From Cylindrospermum sp. NIES-4074 (GTDB lineage Bacteria > Cyanobacteriota > Cyanobacteriia > Cyanobacteriales > Nostocaceae): DNA of 64,000 nucleotides. Of this stretch, positions 27,326 to 36,694 are shown piece after piece (within the stretch, counting starts at the first letter, position 1; the number at the start of each line of letters is the position of its first letter). The translations under genes and the position numbers were made by a program. The notes under the pieces are model-generated. The model was not told the origin of the DNA and ran no database searches. It was given only the letters and a program-made list of their open reading frames with translations. The DNA lies in assembly GCA_003994795.1 (NCBI GenBank), contig AP018269.1:1925346-1989345 (forward strand). The letters are read 5' to 3'.

Positions 27326-27548
27326 TGGCTTTTACTAGGATGCGACGTACGGTGTCAGTGGGTTGGGCGCCTTGTTGTAGTCGCTTGACGATGCCGGGAA
27401 CATCCAATCGCACTTCATCAGTTCTGGGGTTGTAGTATCCCAATTCTTCTAGGGGACGACCATCGCGGCGAGTAAGGTTATTAATAGCGATTATGCGGTA
27501 ACTTGCTTCCCGCTTTTTACCGAATCGCTTCAGGCGCAGTTTGATCAT
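27288..27548 (-). CDS. rpsP: 30S ribosomal protein S16
   Basis: 86 residues: [43 protein letters not shown] and [12 protein letters not shown] are the standard S16 signatures. Part of the housekeeping block ffh-rpsP-khpA, all on the - strand. Confidence 0.97.
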   Translation of the reverse strand: MIKLRLKRFGKKREASYRIIAINNLTRRDGRPLEELGYYNPRTDEVRLDVPGIVKRLQQGAQPTDTVRRILVKANVFEQVSAKAAS

Positions 27549-27717
27549 TTTGAGAAATTGTTCTCCTGATTGGTAGGTATGGGTTTCTAACTAGTTGACG
27601 CTGAAATGACAATTTTAGCACTTGCACAGCATGAACGGCTATTTGTCAGTTGGAAGGAGGCAAAAGGCAATGAGGCAAGAGAAAGAAATCTAATGACTAA
27701 TGACCAATGACCAATGA

Positions 27718-29187
27718 CTAAAGATTGCCAAAGCCTTTTTTCTTTTTATCTTTCTTTTTCTTTTTGGCAGTAGCGCCGGTGTTGTAACCGCGCCATCCGG
27801 GGGCAGGGGGACGATTGCCGGCACCTGCATAGGCATCACCCATGCCACCGCCGCCAAACATTCCTGGCATTCCTGGCATACCGGGAAAGCGACCTTGACC
27901 CATTTGTTGCATGAGCGATCGCATTTTTTGGAAATCTGCTACCAGTTTACTCACATCAGCCTCTCTATATCCAGAGCCGGAAGCAATTCGCCTGCGCCGA
28001 CTGGGAGAACTTGAGAGCAAATCTGGATCTCGCCGTTCCTGGGAGGTCATGGAATTAATCATCGCTTCACAGCGTTTTAGCTGGGTTTCTCCTTGCTTGA
28101 GTTGGTCATCGGAGAGTTTACCCATCCCTGGAATCATCTTCATGATCCCACCCAGAGAACCCATATTTTTCAGCAAACGCATCTGCTTGAGAAAGTCAGT
28201 AAAGTCAAACTTTGCTGACAGAATTTTCTCCTGCATTTGCTCGGCATCAGCCAAGTCTATTTCTTCCTGGGCTTTTTCTACCAGGGTGAGAACATCGCCC
28301 ATACCGAGAATCCGTGACGCCATGCGGTCAGGATAAAACGGTTGTAGTGCTTCGACTTTCTCACCCACACCGACAAACTTAATCGGTGCGCCAGAAATTT
28401 GCCTGACCGACAACGCCGCACCACCACGGCTATCACCATCTAATTTGGTGAGAATTGCCCCAGTAATGCCAATTTGGTCATGGAAAGTGCGGGTGAGGTT
28501 TGCCGCCTCTTGACCTGTCATGGAATCCACCACCAACAAGGTTTCTTGGGGTTGGACGGTGGCTTTGATGCGGGCTAGTTCCGCCATCATATCTTCGTCA
28601 ATTTGTAAGCGACCAGCAGTATCAATAATGACGGTATTAATACCTTCTGCTCTGGCGCGCTCAACACCTTGGCGAGCAATTTCTACTGGGTCAGCGTCGC
28701 TACCCAATTCAAACACAGGCACATCAATTTGTTTACCTAGTGTTATTAGCTGATCGATCGCTGCTGGGCGATATACGTCTGTCGCCACTAACAAGCAGCT
28801 GCGGTCTAATTTACGTAAATGTAGAGCTAATTTAGCGGTAGCTGTGGTTTTACCAGTACCTTGCAACCCCGCCATTAAGACAACGGTGGTTTGCCCTTCA
28901 ACTTCTGCCAGGGGAACATTCTCATCCCCCATTACCTGCACCAGTTCATCATAGACAATTTTGATGAATTGCTGGTCAGGTCGCACGCCAGAGATCACCT
29001 CTGCTCCCTGTGCTTTGGCTTCGACTTGGGCAATAAAATCTTTGACTACCTGGAGGTTGACATCCGCTTCCAACAAGGCGCGGCGCACTTCCCGCAAAGC
29101 GTCTTGGATGTTGGATTGTGAGATTTTGTCTTGCCCCCGCAGTTTCTTCCAGGCGGCTTCTAAACGGTCAGATAGTGCATCAAACAT
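27718..29187 (-). CDS. ffh: Signal recognition particle protein Ffh
   Basis: 489-residue SRP54 GTPase that binds signal peptides and 4.5S RNA and docks on FtsY. N domain (1-90), G domain with GLQGTGKTT, DTAGRLQIDEDM and TKLDGDSRGGAAL (about 105-290), and a Met-rich M domain (about 325-450) including the GMIKMIPGMGKL-like segment and RRRRIASGSG. The tail has Met/Gly/Pro repeats (MPGMPGMFGGGG) and a Lys-rich end. Located 169 bases upstream of rpsP. Confidence 0.97.
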   Translation of the reverse strand: MFDALSDRLEAAWKKLRGQDKISQSNIQDALREVRRALLEADVNLQVVKDFIAQVEAKAQGAEVISGVRPDQQFIKIVYDELVQVMGDENVPLAEVEGQTTVVLMAGLQGTGKTTATAKLALHLRKLDRSCLLVATDVYRPAAIDQLITLGKQIDVPVFELGSDADPVEIARQGVERARAEGINTVIIDTAGRLQIDEDMMAELARIKATVQPQETLLVVDSMTGQEAANLTRTFHDQIGITGAILTKLDGDSRGGAALSVRQISGAPIKFVGVGEKVEALQPFYPDRMASRILGMGDVLTLVEKAQEEIDLADAEQMQEKILSAKFDFTDFLKQMRLLKNMGSLGGIMKMIPGMGKLSDDQLKQGETQLKRCEAMINSMTSQERRDPDLLSSSPSRRRRIASGSGYREADVSKLVADFQKMRSLMQQMGQGRFPGMPGMPGMFGGGGMGDAYAGAGNRPPAPGWRGYNTGATAKKKKKDKKKKGFGNL

Positions 29188-29393
29188 AATGTAATTACAG
29201 GTAGTTAGCCAATGGAGAAGTTGGAATCGCCCAGATTAGCGATCGCCAATTTCCGCTAGAGTTTTGAACGTGCTATTTACCAGCTTAGTAGTTTTTATAG
29301 CGAGTGTAGCAACTGGATGTCTATCTGGTTAGTCGAGTAAAGTAGACGTAAGGACAGCTATTGTACAGCGAGACTAAACATCTCAATATCGCC

Positions 29394-30035
29394 ATGACCA
29401 GCAACACCCTGATTCAACCCACAGAAATTATCCACTTGTCAGGTATCAGTTGGCAAACCTATGAAAACTTGCTAACTGAGTTGAGTGCTAGTCGCCGCCT
29501 CCGGCTAACTTACAATCGAGGTACTTTAGAAATTATGGTTCCTTCACCTGAACATGAACGTTACAAAAAAACTCTGGGACGATTTGTTGAAACTATCGGC
29601 GAAGAATTAGATGTTAGAATCGATCCTCTTGGTTCTACTACTTTCAAGCGTCCTGAATTGAGTGGTGCAGAACCAGACGAATGTTTTTACATTAGAAACA
29701 TCAATATCATCAAGGGCAAAAAAAGAATTAATTTGCAGCAAGATCCACCACCAGATTTAGTTGTGGAAGTTGATATTACCAGCAGTTCCAAAAATCGCTT
29801 TGAAGTCTATGCTGATATGGGTGTGCCGGAGATTTGGCGATATGATGGTAATAATTTTAGTATTAATATATTAGAAAATAACAAATATATAGCTGTTGAG
29901 CAAAGTTTAGCTTTTCCTAATTTGCCGATTCTAGAAATTGCTAATTTTTTAGCACAGGTTGGAGAGAAAGATTATTTGGAGTTGGTGAGGGAATTCCGCA
30001 GTTGGGTTAAAAGCCAAATTCAGCATAATCAATAA
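29394..30035 (+). CDS. Uma2 family endonuclease-like protein (DUF820)
   Basis: 213 residues from ATG 29394 (the frame opens earlier at TTG 29361). Family landmarks: LRLTYNRGTLEIMVPSPEHERYKK, then SGAEPDECFYIRN, PPPDLVVEVDITSSSKNRFEVYADMGVPEIWRYDG, with the predicted catalytic Asp/Glu/Lys of the PD-(D/E)XK fold. Biological role not known. About 200 bases from the divergent ffh gene. Confidence 0.87.
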   Translation: MTSNTLIQPTEIIHLSGISWQTYENLLTELSASRRLRLTYNRGTLEIMVPSPEHERYKKTLGRFVETIGEELDVRIDPLGSTTFKRPELSGAEPDECFYIRNINIIKGKKRINLQQDPPPDLVVEVDITSSSKNRFEVYADMGVPEIWRYDGNNFSINILENNKYIAVEQSLAFPNLPILEIANFLAQVGEKDYLELVREFRSWVKSQIQHNQ

Positions 30036-30078
30036 GCAATCTGCCTACAAGAATGTAATTCACGGAATAATCAATAAT

Positions 30079-30645
30079 ATGCTTCTATCAAAGTATACAA
30101 TGCTCACAGTTTCTACACTAGCTACTGTTGTATTAGCGGCTAATTCACTTAATATGGCTGATGCGGCAACTAAGTTTAATGTTATTAAAATTGCGGGATT
30201 GGAACAAAACAATCAAAATTATATTGGGCTACGCTACAGAGATATGCCTAGAGGTTTGAAGTATGTTAGCGGTTGGATAGTGGGCGATCCTAACGCTAGT
30301 AGAGTGTACGGCATAAGTCGTATTGTCAAAGGAAACCAGGAGATGCTGTGGTTTCAATTTATTTTTACCGATAGCCAAGGAAAAGTCAATTATCAAGTTA
30401 TAGATGTACTGAATTTACCTAAATTAAGCAAATCGGAAACATTACTAGGTGGGCCAGCTTTTGCCTGTCTGCTCAGGGGAGTTCGCGATCAGGAAATAAT
30501 AGCAGTTATTGCTAGATCTCAAGCTCAAAACACTGAATATTTGAGACAGATTAAAAAAGCTTGGCGGGCTAATCGCAAATCCAACAAGTTTGAAGAAATT
30601 TCTACTCGTAATATTGCCTGTGAAAATCCGGCGTGGGGGTTATAA
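30079..30645 (+). CDS. Secreted protein, unknown
   Basis: 188 residues with an N-terminal signal peptide (hydrophobic core MLTVSTLATVVLAANSL, cleavage near ADA, about residue 29). Mature part is beta-rich (FNVIKIAGLEQNNQNYIGLRYRDM). It contains two Cys in distant positions (ACLLRG and NIACENP) that could form a disulfide. Family not recognised. It is followed after 47 bases by another secreted-protein gene that is broken. Confidence 0.7.
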   Translation: MLLSKYTMLTVSTLATVVLAANSLNMADAATKFNVIKIAGLEQNNQNYIGLRYRDMPRGLKYVSGWIVGDPNASRVYGISRIVKGNQEMLWFQFIFTDSQGKVNYQVIDVLNLPKLSKSETLLGGPAFACLLRGVRDQEIIAVIARSQAQNTEYLRQIKKAWRANRKSNKFEEISTRNIACENPAWGL

Positions 30646-30692
30646 ATTCATGAATAATCTACAACAATTACTTTAGATGGAAGAATAAACAA

Positions 30693-31349
30693 ATGAAAAT
30701 GCGATATCTATGGCGAGGTAATCTACCGCTATTAATTTTAGGATTTAGTGTATTGACTCTGGGAACTAATCAATTAGCAGTATTAGCCCAAATTCGACAA
30801 CCCACAAATGTAGAAATAGTCAGATTACGTCAACAATTTCAGCAATTTATCAGGTCAACAGAAAATAACAGTATAGGTGCTGGTTATATTCAGGATAGAC
30901 GTACTCAAGCAGAAAAAAACACAAGAGAATCCTTTGTACGGTCTTAGTCAAAAATTGAACCAGGATTAGCTCCTTTTATGGGTGTATGGTACGGTTACGA
31001 AAATAGCAAACATATATATCCATCAAAAACCAAGGGTTGTGTTTGTGTTATTTCAACAGGTGAAGGTTATGGCGATTTTGATATCGGTGTTTTATCTAAT
31101 GGAGTAATCACAACCAGTCGTGGAGGCGTATTATTCAAAGAAGGAAATTACTTAGGATCAGGATTGCTCAGAGATGGCAAATTTGTAGAGAATAATGGTG
31201 AAATTCCTTTCCATTCTCCTAGACCTCTTGAACCATTAACAAAATTGCTTGGTAATATATTTGAATCACCAGATAAAAGTCAAGTTTCTCAACAATTTAA
31301 AGACGCTGGTTGTATTTCTTCTCGTCCCTTTATAAACGGGGGTAAATGA
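30693..31349 (+). pseudogene. Secreted protein gene interrupted by an in-frame TAG
   Basis: One reading frame runs from ATG 30693 to the stop at 31347-31349, broken only by TAG at 30945-30947. The first 84 codons give a signal peptide (LPLLILGFSVLTLG... VLAQ) and a helical segment. After the TAG the frame continues without shift (SKIEPGLAPFMGVWYGYENSK) to a C-terminal domain with CVCVISTGEGYGDF and GCISSRPF. Because both halves share the frame, a nonsense mutation is the simplest reading; suppression or a sequencing error are alternatives. Product family unknown. Confidence 0.75.
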
Positions 31350-31509
31350 GCAGTCGATACTGTTGGCGAATGTAATACAAAAATGGTAATGGGTAATTGG
31401 TAATTAAGTTATTATAAGTAATTTACCGGACTTGATATTAACCGATGATTCACCAGTATGCAAGCAGACATTTTTGCAACTGGTGAATGGGATGAGGATA
31501 AATTAAGGA

Positions 31510-32031
31510 TTAATTTGGCGATGGGCTTCGCCCCGCTGGAAGCGATCGCGATGGACTAGCTGTGGGTTTTGCTCGTTGTTGTTGGTAAAAGCGGACGACT
31601 TTTTGCACATAAGCCGCTGTAAAGCCTTTGTCGCAACCTTTATAGCTACCTGTCATCCACCAACAAGCGGCACCACGCACAGAGGCAATTTCATTGTTGT
31701 TAGTGGCGCGAAACTGGTTGTTTAACTCGCGTCGCGCGATGCAGGAGACAACTTGACGCGCGATCGCCGGATTATTCTCAAACTGAGTTGGTGTTAACTC
31801 CTTTTTCAGACAAGTTCTTGTCCAACCTCTGAGCGTTTCTGGTTTAACTTGCCATTCGCTGTAATATCCATCGTTGGGGTTTTTGGTTTGCGGTGCAGCC
31901 AGCCGCAGCGCTTCCACCATAGCTGCAACTTGAGCATCAGAAACCGTTTGCTGTGCTTGAGCTAATAATGGTGACAATCCGAAGCTGACAATAACTCCGC
32001 TGAGTAGTAATCCTAAGGGGTTTTTGATCAT
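31510..32031 (-). CDS. Secreted small protein with conserved Cys, unknown
   Basis: About 173 residues from the ATG at 32031, which directly precedes a signal peptide (GLLLSGVIVSFGLSPLLAQAQQ); a GTG at 32058 would add nine residues. The mature part has four Cys (TCLKKE, SCIARRE, AACWWM, GCDKGF), possibly two disulfides, and ends with a Pro/Ser-rich tail. I do not recognise the family. Confidence 0.7.
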   Translation of the reverse strand: MIKNPLGLLLSGVIVSFGLSPLLAQAQQTVSDAQVAAMVEALRLAAPQTKNPNDGYYSEWQVKPETLRGWTRTCLKKELTPTQFENNPAIARQVVSCIARRELNNQFRATNNNEIASVRGAACWWMTGSYKGCDKGFTAAYVQKVVRFYQQQRAKPTASPSRSLPAGRSPSPN

Positions 32032-32130
32032 AACTTGGGAATTATTTTTAGATACCACGATGAAGCATCCTATGTCTTTGCAGTACCAATTAGCAAGGCA
32101 CGATAGACAGATTAAAGTAGTGCATATTCT

Positions 32131-33513
32131 TTAACCACCTACTAAATCTTCTATAGTATTGGCATCATTTGGTAATGCGGCTGTTAAAACTTCCCTACCT
32201 GTTTCTGTGACTAAAACATCATCTTCAATGCGGATTCCTCGCACATCAGAGAATTGAGATAAGCGTTCCCAATTCACGACATTTTGATATTTTGAGCGCA
32301 CTTGAGGATCATTTAAAATTGCTCTTACTTGATAAAAACCAGGTTCAATGGTGACTAACATTCCCGGTTGTAGGGGACGATTTAAACGCAGATAGCCTAA
32401 ACCAAAGCGATCGCTTCTTTTTCTTCCCTCTTCATACCCGGCTAAATCGCCCAAATCCTCCATATCATGGACATCCAAGCCCAACAGATGACCGATACCG
32501 TGGGGAAAAAACAAGGCGTGGGCATCGATTTCTACTAACTCTTGGGGATTTCCTTGTAAGATTCCTAAATCCACTAAACCTTCAGCCATAACGCTAGCAG
32601 CTAGTAGATGAATCTCCCCATACTCTACACCAGGATACACTTTGGCAATACAAGCATCATGAGCCGCTAGCACCACATTGTAAATATCTCTCTGGGTTGA
32701 TGAAAACTTGCCAGAAACAGGCCAGGTGCGGGTGATATCAGATGCCCAACCCAACTCGGTTTCAGCACCGACATCAGCAAGCAATAAATCACCTGGTTGC
32801 AGAGGATGGTGATAATGCTCATTATGCAAAACTTCGCCGTGGACGGTGACAATACTGTTGTAGGCAGTAGTCATATTTTGGGCGATAATTGCTGCTTCCA
32901 TCGCTGCCCGAACTTCAGCTTCTAGTTTAGCCTTAGGTGTGGCAGCCATTCCCGCTTTATGAGCCTCAACACTAACCGCAGCCGCTTTTCGTAACTCAAC
33001 TAATGCCCCTGCATCGTGGGTAAGACGCAGTGAGATAATTGCTTTAGTTAACTCCAAGTCAATGCCTTGGGGCGGATTTTGCGGCAAAACCCATCTATTT
33101 AATAACTGTGATTGCTGTGTCCAAGTAGCAGCATCCTGTACGGCAATTGTGGCTGCACCTTCTACCCAAGATTCTAATTCTGCCATTGGTCTAGCTGCAT
33201 CCGCCCCGATATTTTGGGCGATTTCCTCACGGCTGGGCGTTTCTCCATGCCAAAGGGCACTGCTGGGTTGGGGGTCATCTAAAAATAGCTCTAGCTTGCC
33301 CGCTTCTAGGCGAATTACGGCATTTGGTAGCGGCATTCCGGCAAAATAAAGAAAATTACTGCTAGCACGGAATGGGAAGCGATTTGAGGGAAAGTTTCGC
33401 GGATTGCTACCTCCTGACCACAAAATTGCGGGAAAATTAATCAGGCTGGCTAATTGTTGGCGACGATGGCGTAGAGTATCAATTAGGGAACTAGAGGTAT
33501 TTTGCAAGAGCAT
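32131..33513 (-). CDS. Xaa-Pro aminopeptidase (aminopeptidase P, M24B)
   Basis: 460-residue dimetal exopeptidase releasing N-terminal residues before proline. N-terminal creatinase-like domain (1-170), then the pita-bread domain. Metal ligands are visible in LLADVGAETELGWASDITRTW (both Asp), HGIGHLLGLDVHD (His), VTIEPGFYQV (Glu) and RGIRIEDDVLV (Glu). Length fits PepP. Stands alone with ATG at 33513. Confidence 0.93.
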   Translation of the reverse strand: MLLQNTSSSLIDTLRHRRQQLASLINFPAILWSGGSNPRNFPSNRFPFRASSNFLYFAGMPLPNAVIRLEAGKLELFLDDPQPSSALWHGETPSREEIAQNIGADAARPMAELESWVEGAATIAVQDAATWTQQSQLLNRWVLPQNPPQGIDLELTKAIISLRLTHDAGALVELRKAAAVSVEAHKAGMAATPKAKLEAEVRAAMEAAIIAQNMTTAYNSIVTVHGEVLHNEHYHHPLQPGDLLLADVGAETELGWASDITRTWPVSGKFSSTQRDIYNVVLAAHDACIAKVYPGVEYGEIHLLAASVMAEGLVDLGILQGNPQELVEIDAHALFFPHGIGHLLGLDVHDMEDLGDLAGYEEGRKRSDRFGLGYLRLNRPLQPGMLVTIEPGFYQVRAILNDPQVRSKYQNVVNWERLSQFSDVRGIRIEDDVLVTETGREVLTAALPNDANTIEDLVGG

Positions 33514-33771
33514 AAATATTTCTTTGGTAATGGGTAATGGGTAATTGGTAATGGGTAATGGGAATCTTTAAATTATCTGTGTTGATCTGTGGTTTCATAT
33601 TCATAAAGAGTAATCCACTTTTATAAATTATCCCGTGGGGCGTCTCGTCTGCCCCCAAACAGGCGAGACGCCTGTTCTACAAAATATTTAGGATAGCTTT
33701 GAAGTTGGAATACTCTAAATAGATTTTTACCAGTAGTGTAATTTACAACCTGAAATCATCGGAGTGCATCT
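33514..33771. other. Non-coding region with simple repeats
   Basis: Contains ggtaatgggtaatggg-type short repeats (33528-33565) and a ctcg...gagacgcc inverted pair around 33640-33675 (gcgtctcgtctgcccccaaacaggcgagacgcc). Similar text is at 63475-63490. No gene seen. Confidence 0.4.
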
Positions 33772-34566
33772 ATGGGACAAATCATTACTCAGGTTGATGC
33801 TTTCACCAATACAGCTTTTGCAGGTAATCCGGCTGCTGTGTGTATTTTATCTGAAGCGAAGAGCGATCGCTGGATGCAAAATGTAGCCCAGGAGATGAAC
33901 TTATCAGAGACAGCCTTTTTAGTTAGACAGGATGAGGGTTTCAACTTGCGTTGGTTTACCCCAACAGTGGAAGTACCGCTGTGTGGTCATGCAACTTTGG
34001 CTAGCGCTCATGTACTTTGGTCAGAGGGGCATCTGTTAGCTGATGAGGTGGCGCGTTTTTATACCAAAAGCGGTGTGCTTGTCGCCAAATTGCAAGGTGA
34101 CTGGATTGAGTTAGATTTTCCGGTGAATCACTCACAAGAAATTATCGCACCGCTAGAACTGAGTCAAGCTTTGGGTGTGGCTTATAAATCTGTTTACCAA
34201 AATTCTCTAGGCTATTTGGTGGAAGTGGAGTCTGAGGAATTGGTGCGAGAAATGCAGCCTAATTTTCAGCAACTGCGAACATTATCTAATGTGATTGTCA
34301 CTAGTGCCACTAACCCTGGTTCAGATTATGATTTCATTTCTCGCTTCTTTGCACCGGGTTTAGGGATTAATGAAGATCCGGTGACAGGTGCGGCTCATTG
34401 CTGCCTTGCTTCATTTTGGCGGAGTCGCCTTAACAAGGATCATTTTTTAGCTTATCAGGCATCAAGTCGCGGTGGAGTGGTGAAGGTGAGTTATTCGGGA
34501 GACGATCGCGTTTTTATCTCTGGACAAGCGGTGACTGTGATGCGTGGTGAATTGATTACCGCCTAA
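33772..34566 (+). CDS. PhzF family isomerase/epimerase-like protein
   Basis: 264 residues of the PhzF fold, a duplicated diaminopimelate-epimerase-like domain. QVDAFTNTAFAGNPAAVCIL at the N-terminus and the Glu in MNLSETAFLV (residue about 45) match the PhzF catalytic Glu; PLCGHATLASAHVLW and EDPVTGAAHCCLASFW are the binding loops. PhzF isomerises a phenazine precursor in other organisms. No phenazine genes are here, so the substrate is unknown. Confidence 0.92.
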   Translation: MGQIITQVDAFTNTAFAGNPAAVCILSEAKSDRWMQNVAQEMNLSETAFLVRQDEGFNLRWFTPTVEVPLCGHATLASAHVLWSEGHLLADEVARFYTKSGVLVAKLQGDWIELDFPVNHSQEIIAPLELSQALGVAYKSVYQNSLGYLVEVESEELVREMQPNFQQLRTLSNVIVTSATNPGSDYDFISRFFAPGLGINEDPVTGAAHCCLASFWRSRLNKDHFLAYQASSRGGVVKVSYSGDDRVFISGQAVTVMRGELITA

Positions 34567-34622
34567 AGCCGGAATTTTTATGCGTCACAATAGATGAACA
34601 AGCCCATTTCTCGGTTTTAGAA

Positions 34623-35072
34623 ATGACTGCTAAACAAACAGATAGTAGAACACTTAATCAATCTTGTAATTGGGCGATCGCACAATTACCAGGTTTAAGC
34701 GAAGCGGAACTAGCTAAACTACAAGATTGTGGCATCGACAGCACAAAAGCGTTATTAAAGCAAGGGAAAACTTTAGAAGCAAGGATGAATTTGGCAAGTA
34801 AATTGCAAGTAAATATTCAACATGTAAATAAATGGCTGGCTTTGGCAGATTTGGCACGTATTCCCGGTGTGGGGACAGAATATTGTGGTTTATTGCTTCA
34901 TGCAGGTATTGGTTCTGTGGCACAGTTAGCTGAGACACCCACTCACAGATTGCACCGGCAAATTATGCGCTTACAGGTTGCAACCATGCAGCGACGTGAT
35001 TTGTGTCCAGCAATTGAGTTAGTGCAGCAGTGGAGTCAGCTAGCGAAAGCGTTACCGAGTCTCGGTTTTTGA
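34623..35072 (+). CDS. DUF4332 helix-hairpin-helix protein
   Basis: 149 residues with two helix-hairpin-helix-like units (LPGLSEAELAKLQDCGIDSTKALL and LARIPGVGTEYCGLLLHAGIGSVAQLAE), the DUF4332 pattern, related to nucleic-acid-binding hairpins. Function unknown. It starts 56 bases after the phzF-like gene on the same strand. Confidence 0.82.
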   Translation: MTAKQTDSRTLNQSCNWAIAQLPGLSEAELAKLQDCGIDSTKALLKQGKTLEARMNLASKLQVNIQHVNKWLALADLARIPGVGTEYCGLLLHAGIGSVAQLAETPTHRLHRQIMRLQVATMQRRDLCPAIELVQQWSQLAKALPSLGF

Positions 35073-35148
35073 ATGAGTCACCGCATAATTTTTCAGCAAT
35101 ACACAATGTAGAGACGCGCGGATCAGCGGCGCATTCTCACGCAGGCTA

Positions 35149-35250
35149 ATTGAGGGACTGCATTACCTTGAGCGGGAAGGACAAAAGACGGAGTTCACGA
35201 TTCCCAAGAGCTTGCAGGATAACTGGGGGCTGAACCTCACTGAGAGATAA
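35149..35250 (+). pseudogene. Possible gene remnant
   Basis: The frame ending at TAA 35248-35250 reads IEGLHYLEREGQKTEFTIPK... NWGLNLTER, protein-like in composition. Upstream, DQRRILTQAN in the neighbouring frame (about 35120-35150) could belong to the same protein after a one-base shift. No family recognised and no start codon. Confidence 0.3.
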
Positions 35251-35270
35251 TTGCACGACTAAATGGTGAA

Positions 35271-35306
35271 AAAAAGCGGTCAGCCCTGTTGAACTGACCA
35301 CTTTTT
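35271..35306 (+). terminator. Terminator-like hairpin
   Basis: aaaaagcggtcag (35271-35283) pairs with ctgaccacttttt (35294-35306) with one mismatch, ending in T5. It follows the possible gene remnant by 20 bases. Confidence 0.6.
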
Positions 35307-35374
35307 GGTCAATGCTGAAATTTAGAGAAAAATAACAGTGTTACGGCTTCCGTAACGCACTGTTCTAATTTTTG

Positions 35375-35563
35375 ATACGTTACGCTAAAGCAATAACGCA
35401 CTCTATAAAGAATGTAGAGCAATCACATAGGGTTTTGGTGCGTTACGCTAAAGCGGTAACACACCCTACAAGGAATGTAGAGCAATCACATAGGGTTTTG
35501 GTGCGTTACGCTAAAGCGGTAACACACCCTACAAGGAATGTAGAGCAATCATATCTTAATGTA
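35375..35563. repeat. Three tandem copies of a 63-bp repeat
   Basis: Units begin near 35375, 35438 and 35501, each with cgttacgctaaagc...accctacaaggaatgtagagca. Units 2 and 3 are nearly identical and unit 1 has diverged. The unit length is a multiple of three, which creates an artificial open frame. Confidence 0.85.
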
Positions 35564-35924
35564 AGGCGTTGCATTAGTATGTAGAGGCATTAAATTAATT
35601 CTGCTTAAGGTTGAAATAAATAATATTTTCCCAAACTCACTTAAAAAAGACTAGCTCAGAGAGAGCAGGAATTACGCAAGAACTCTCTCAAACCCTTCTT
35701 CCTTTGTGTCCTTTGCGACCTTTGCGGTGCGTTTCTTCATGATTTTGCGTAAGTCCTGGAGAAAAATGGGATTAGATATTAATGTAGAGACATTGGATGG
35801 CAACGTCTCTACATGATGTGTGATTTACTGGAAATGATATAAAATCCTTTTGCGCTTTTGCGTCTTGGCGCGAAGAAATTTAGTTGATAAGATGACAACG
35901 AGGTTGGTAATCACAAGTAATTGC
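35564..35924. other. Non-coding region with palindromic repeat
   Basis: Contains an imperfect copy (35781-35815) of the gtagagac...gtctctac palindrome and a 'cctttgtgtcctttgcgacc' type dispersed sequence. No gene found. Confidence 0.45.
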
Positions 35925-36542
35925 TTAAGATTCTTTGGCTAATACACCATTGAGGAAAATATCAGCGAGTCCTTCTGCCATTTGTTGCATTTCTTGGGGG
36001 GAAGCGTCGGGTGACATGAGGGTGTTGTCAGAGAAACCGGCGATCGCAAACATTCCCAAAAATACCTTCGCTACAAGTTTGGCATCTGCTTGACGATAGA
36101 TACCTTTATCCATTGCTGTTTGAAAGAAAGCTTCTGCCACATCGGTCATTTTATCAATAACTTCTGTTTGAATGCGATCGCGCAAATCTGGATGAAACTG
36201 CACTTCCATAAAACAAACCTTCATCAGCTCGACATTTTTGTGCATATTCCACATTCGGCGGCGCATCACCTGGGCTACAGCTTTATAGCTACCCATTTCG
36301 CTCAATTCTGTGAGCAAGTCTGTGAGAATATCCACCCAGCCACTAGTCGCTACTTCTACTAAAATAGATTTTTTATTGGGAAAATGCCGAAATAATGTCC
36401 CCTCAGCCACTCCTGCTGCTTGTGCTAAGTCGCGGGTGGTAGTCCCATCAAAACCTTGAGCAGCAAACAACTTCAGTGCGGCTTGGAGAATACGGGTGCG
36501 CGTCTGTGCCTCTGAAGGTGGAGAAGAATTAAAAACTCGCAT
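35925..36542 (-). CDS. TetR/AcrR family transcriptional regulator
   Basis: 205 residues from the ATG at 36542 (MRVFNSSPP); the frame extends to 36605 without family similarity. The N-terminal DNA-binding domain is typical: TRTRILQAALKLFAAQGFDGTTTRDLAQAAGVAEGTLFRHFPNKK. The C-terminal ligand domain is helical. It lies 152 bases from the divergent M16 peptidase gene, which may be a target, but no operator palindrome was identified. Confidence 0.9.
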   Translation of the reverse strand: MRVFNSSPPSEAQTRTRILQAALKLFAAQGFDGTTTRDLAQAAGVAEGTLFRHFPNKKSILVEVATSGWVDILTDLLTELSEMGSYKAVAQVMRRRMWNMHKNVELMKVCFMEVQFHPDLRDRIQTEVIDKMTDVAEAFFQTAMDKGIYRQADAKLVAKVFLGMFAIAGFSDNTLMSPDASPQEMQQMAEGLADIFLNGVLAKES

Positions 36543-36694
36543 AATATTTATGGTGATATCTTCGGTAGACGACTTGTAGCATCGATTGTCTAACGTCCAG
36601 TACAAAAAGCGCAGAAAGCTTAATACTAGATTAACGCTGTGTTGAGTAAAATGCCTGTCTTTGAAGTAGTGTAACTTTACTTGAATTTTCGCTT

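Noticed and set aside
35372-35584. Open frame encoding three repeats of RYAKAVTHPTRNVEQSHRVLV
   Set aside because: Created by a 63-bp tandem DNA repeat whose length is a multiple of three; no ribosome-binding site and typical intergenic repeat text.
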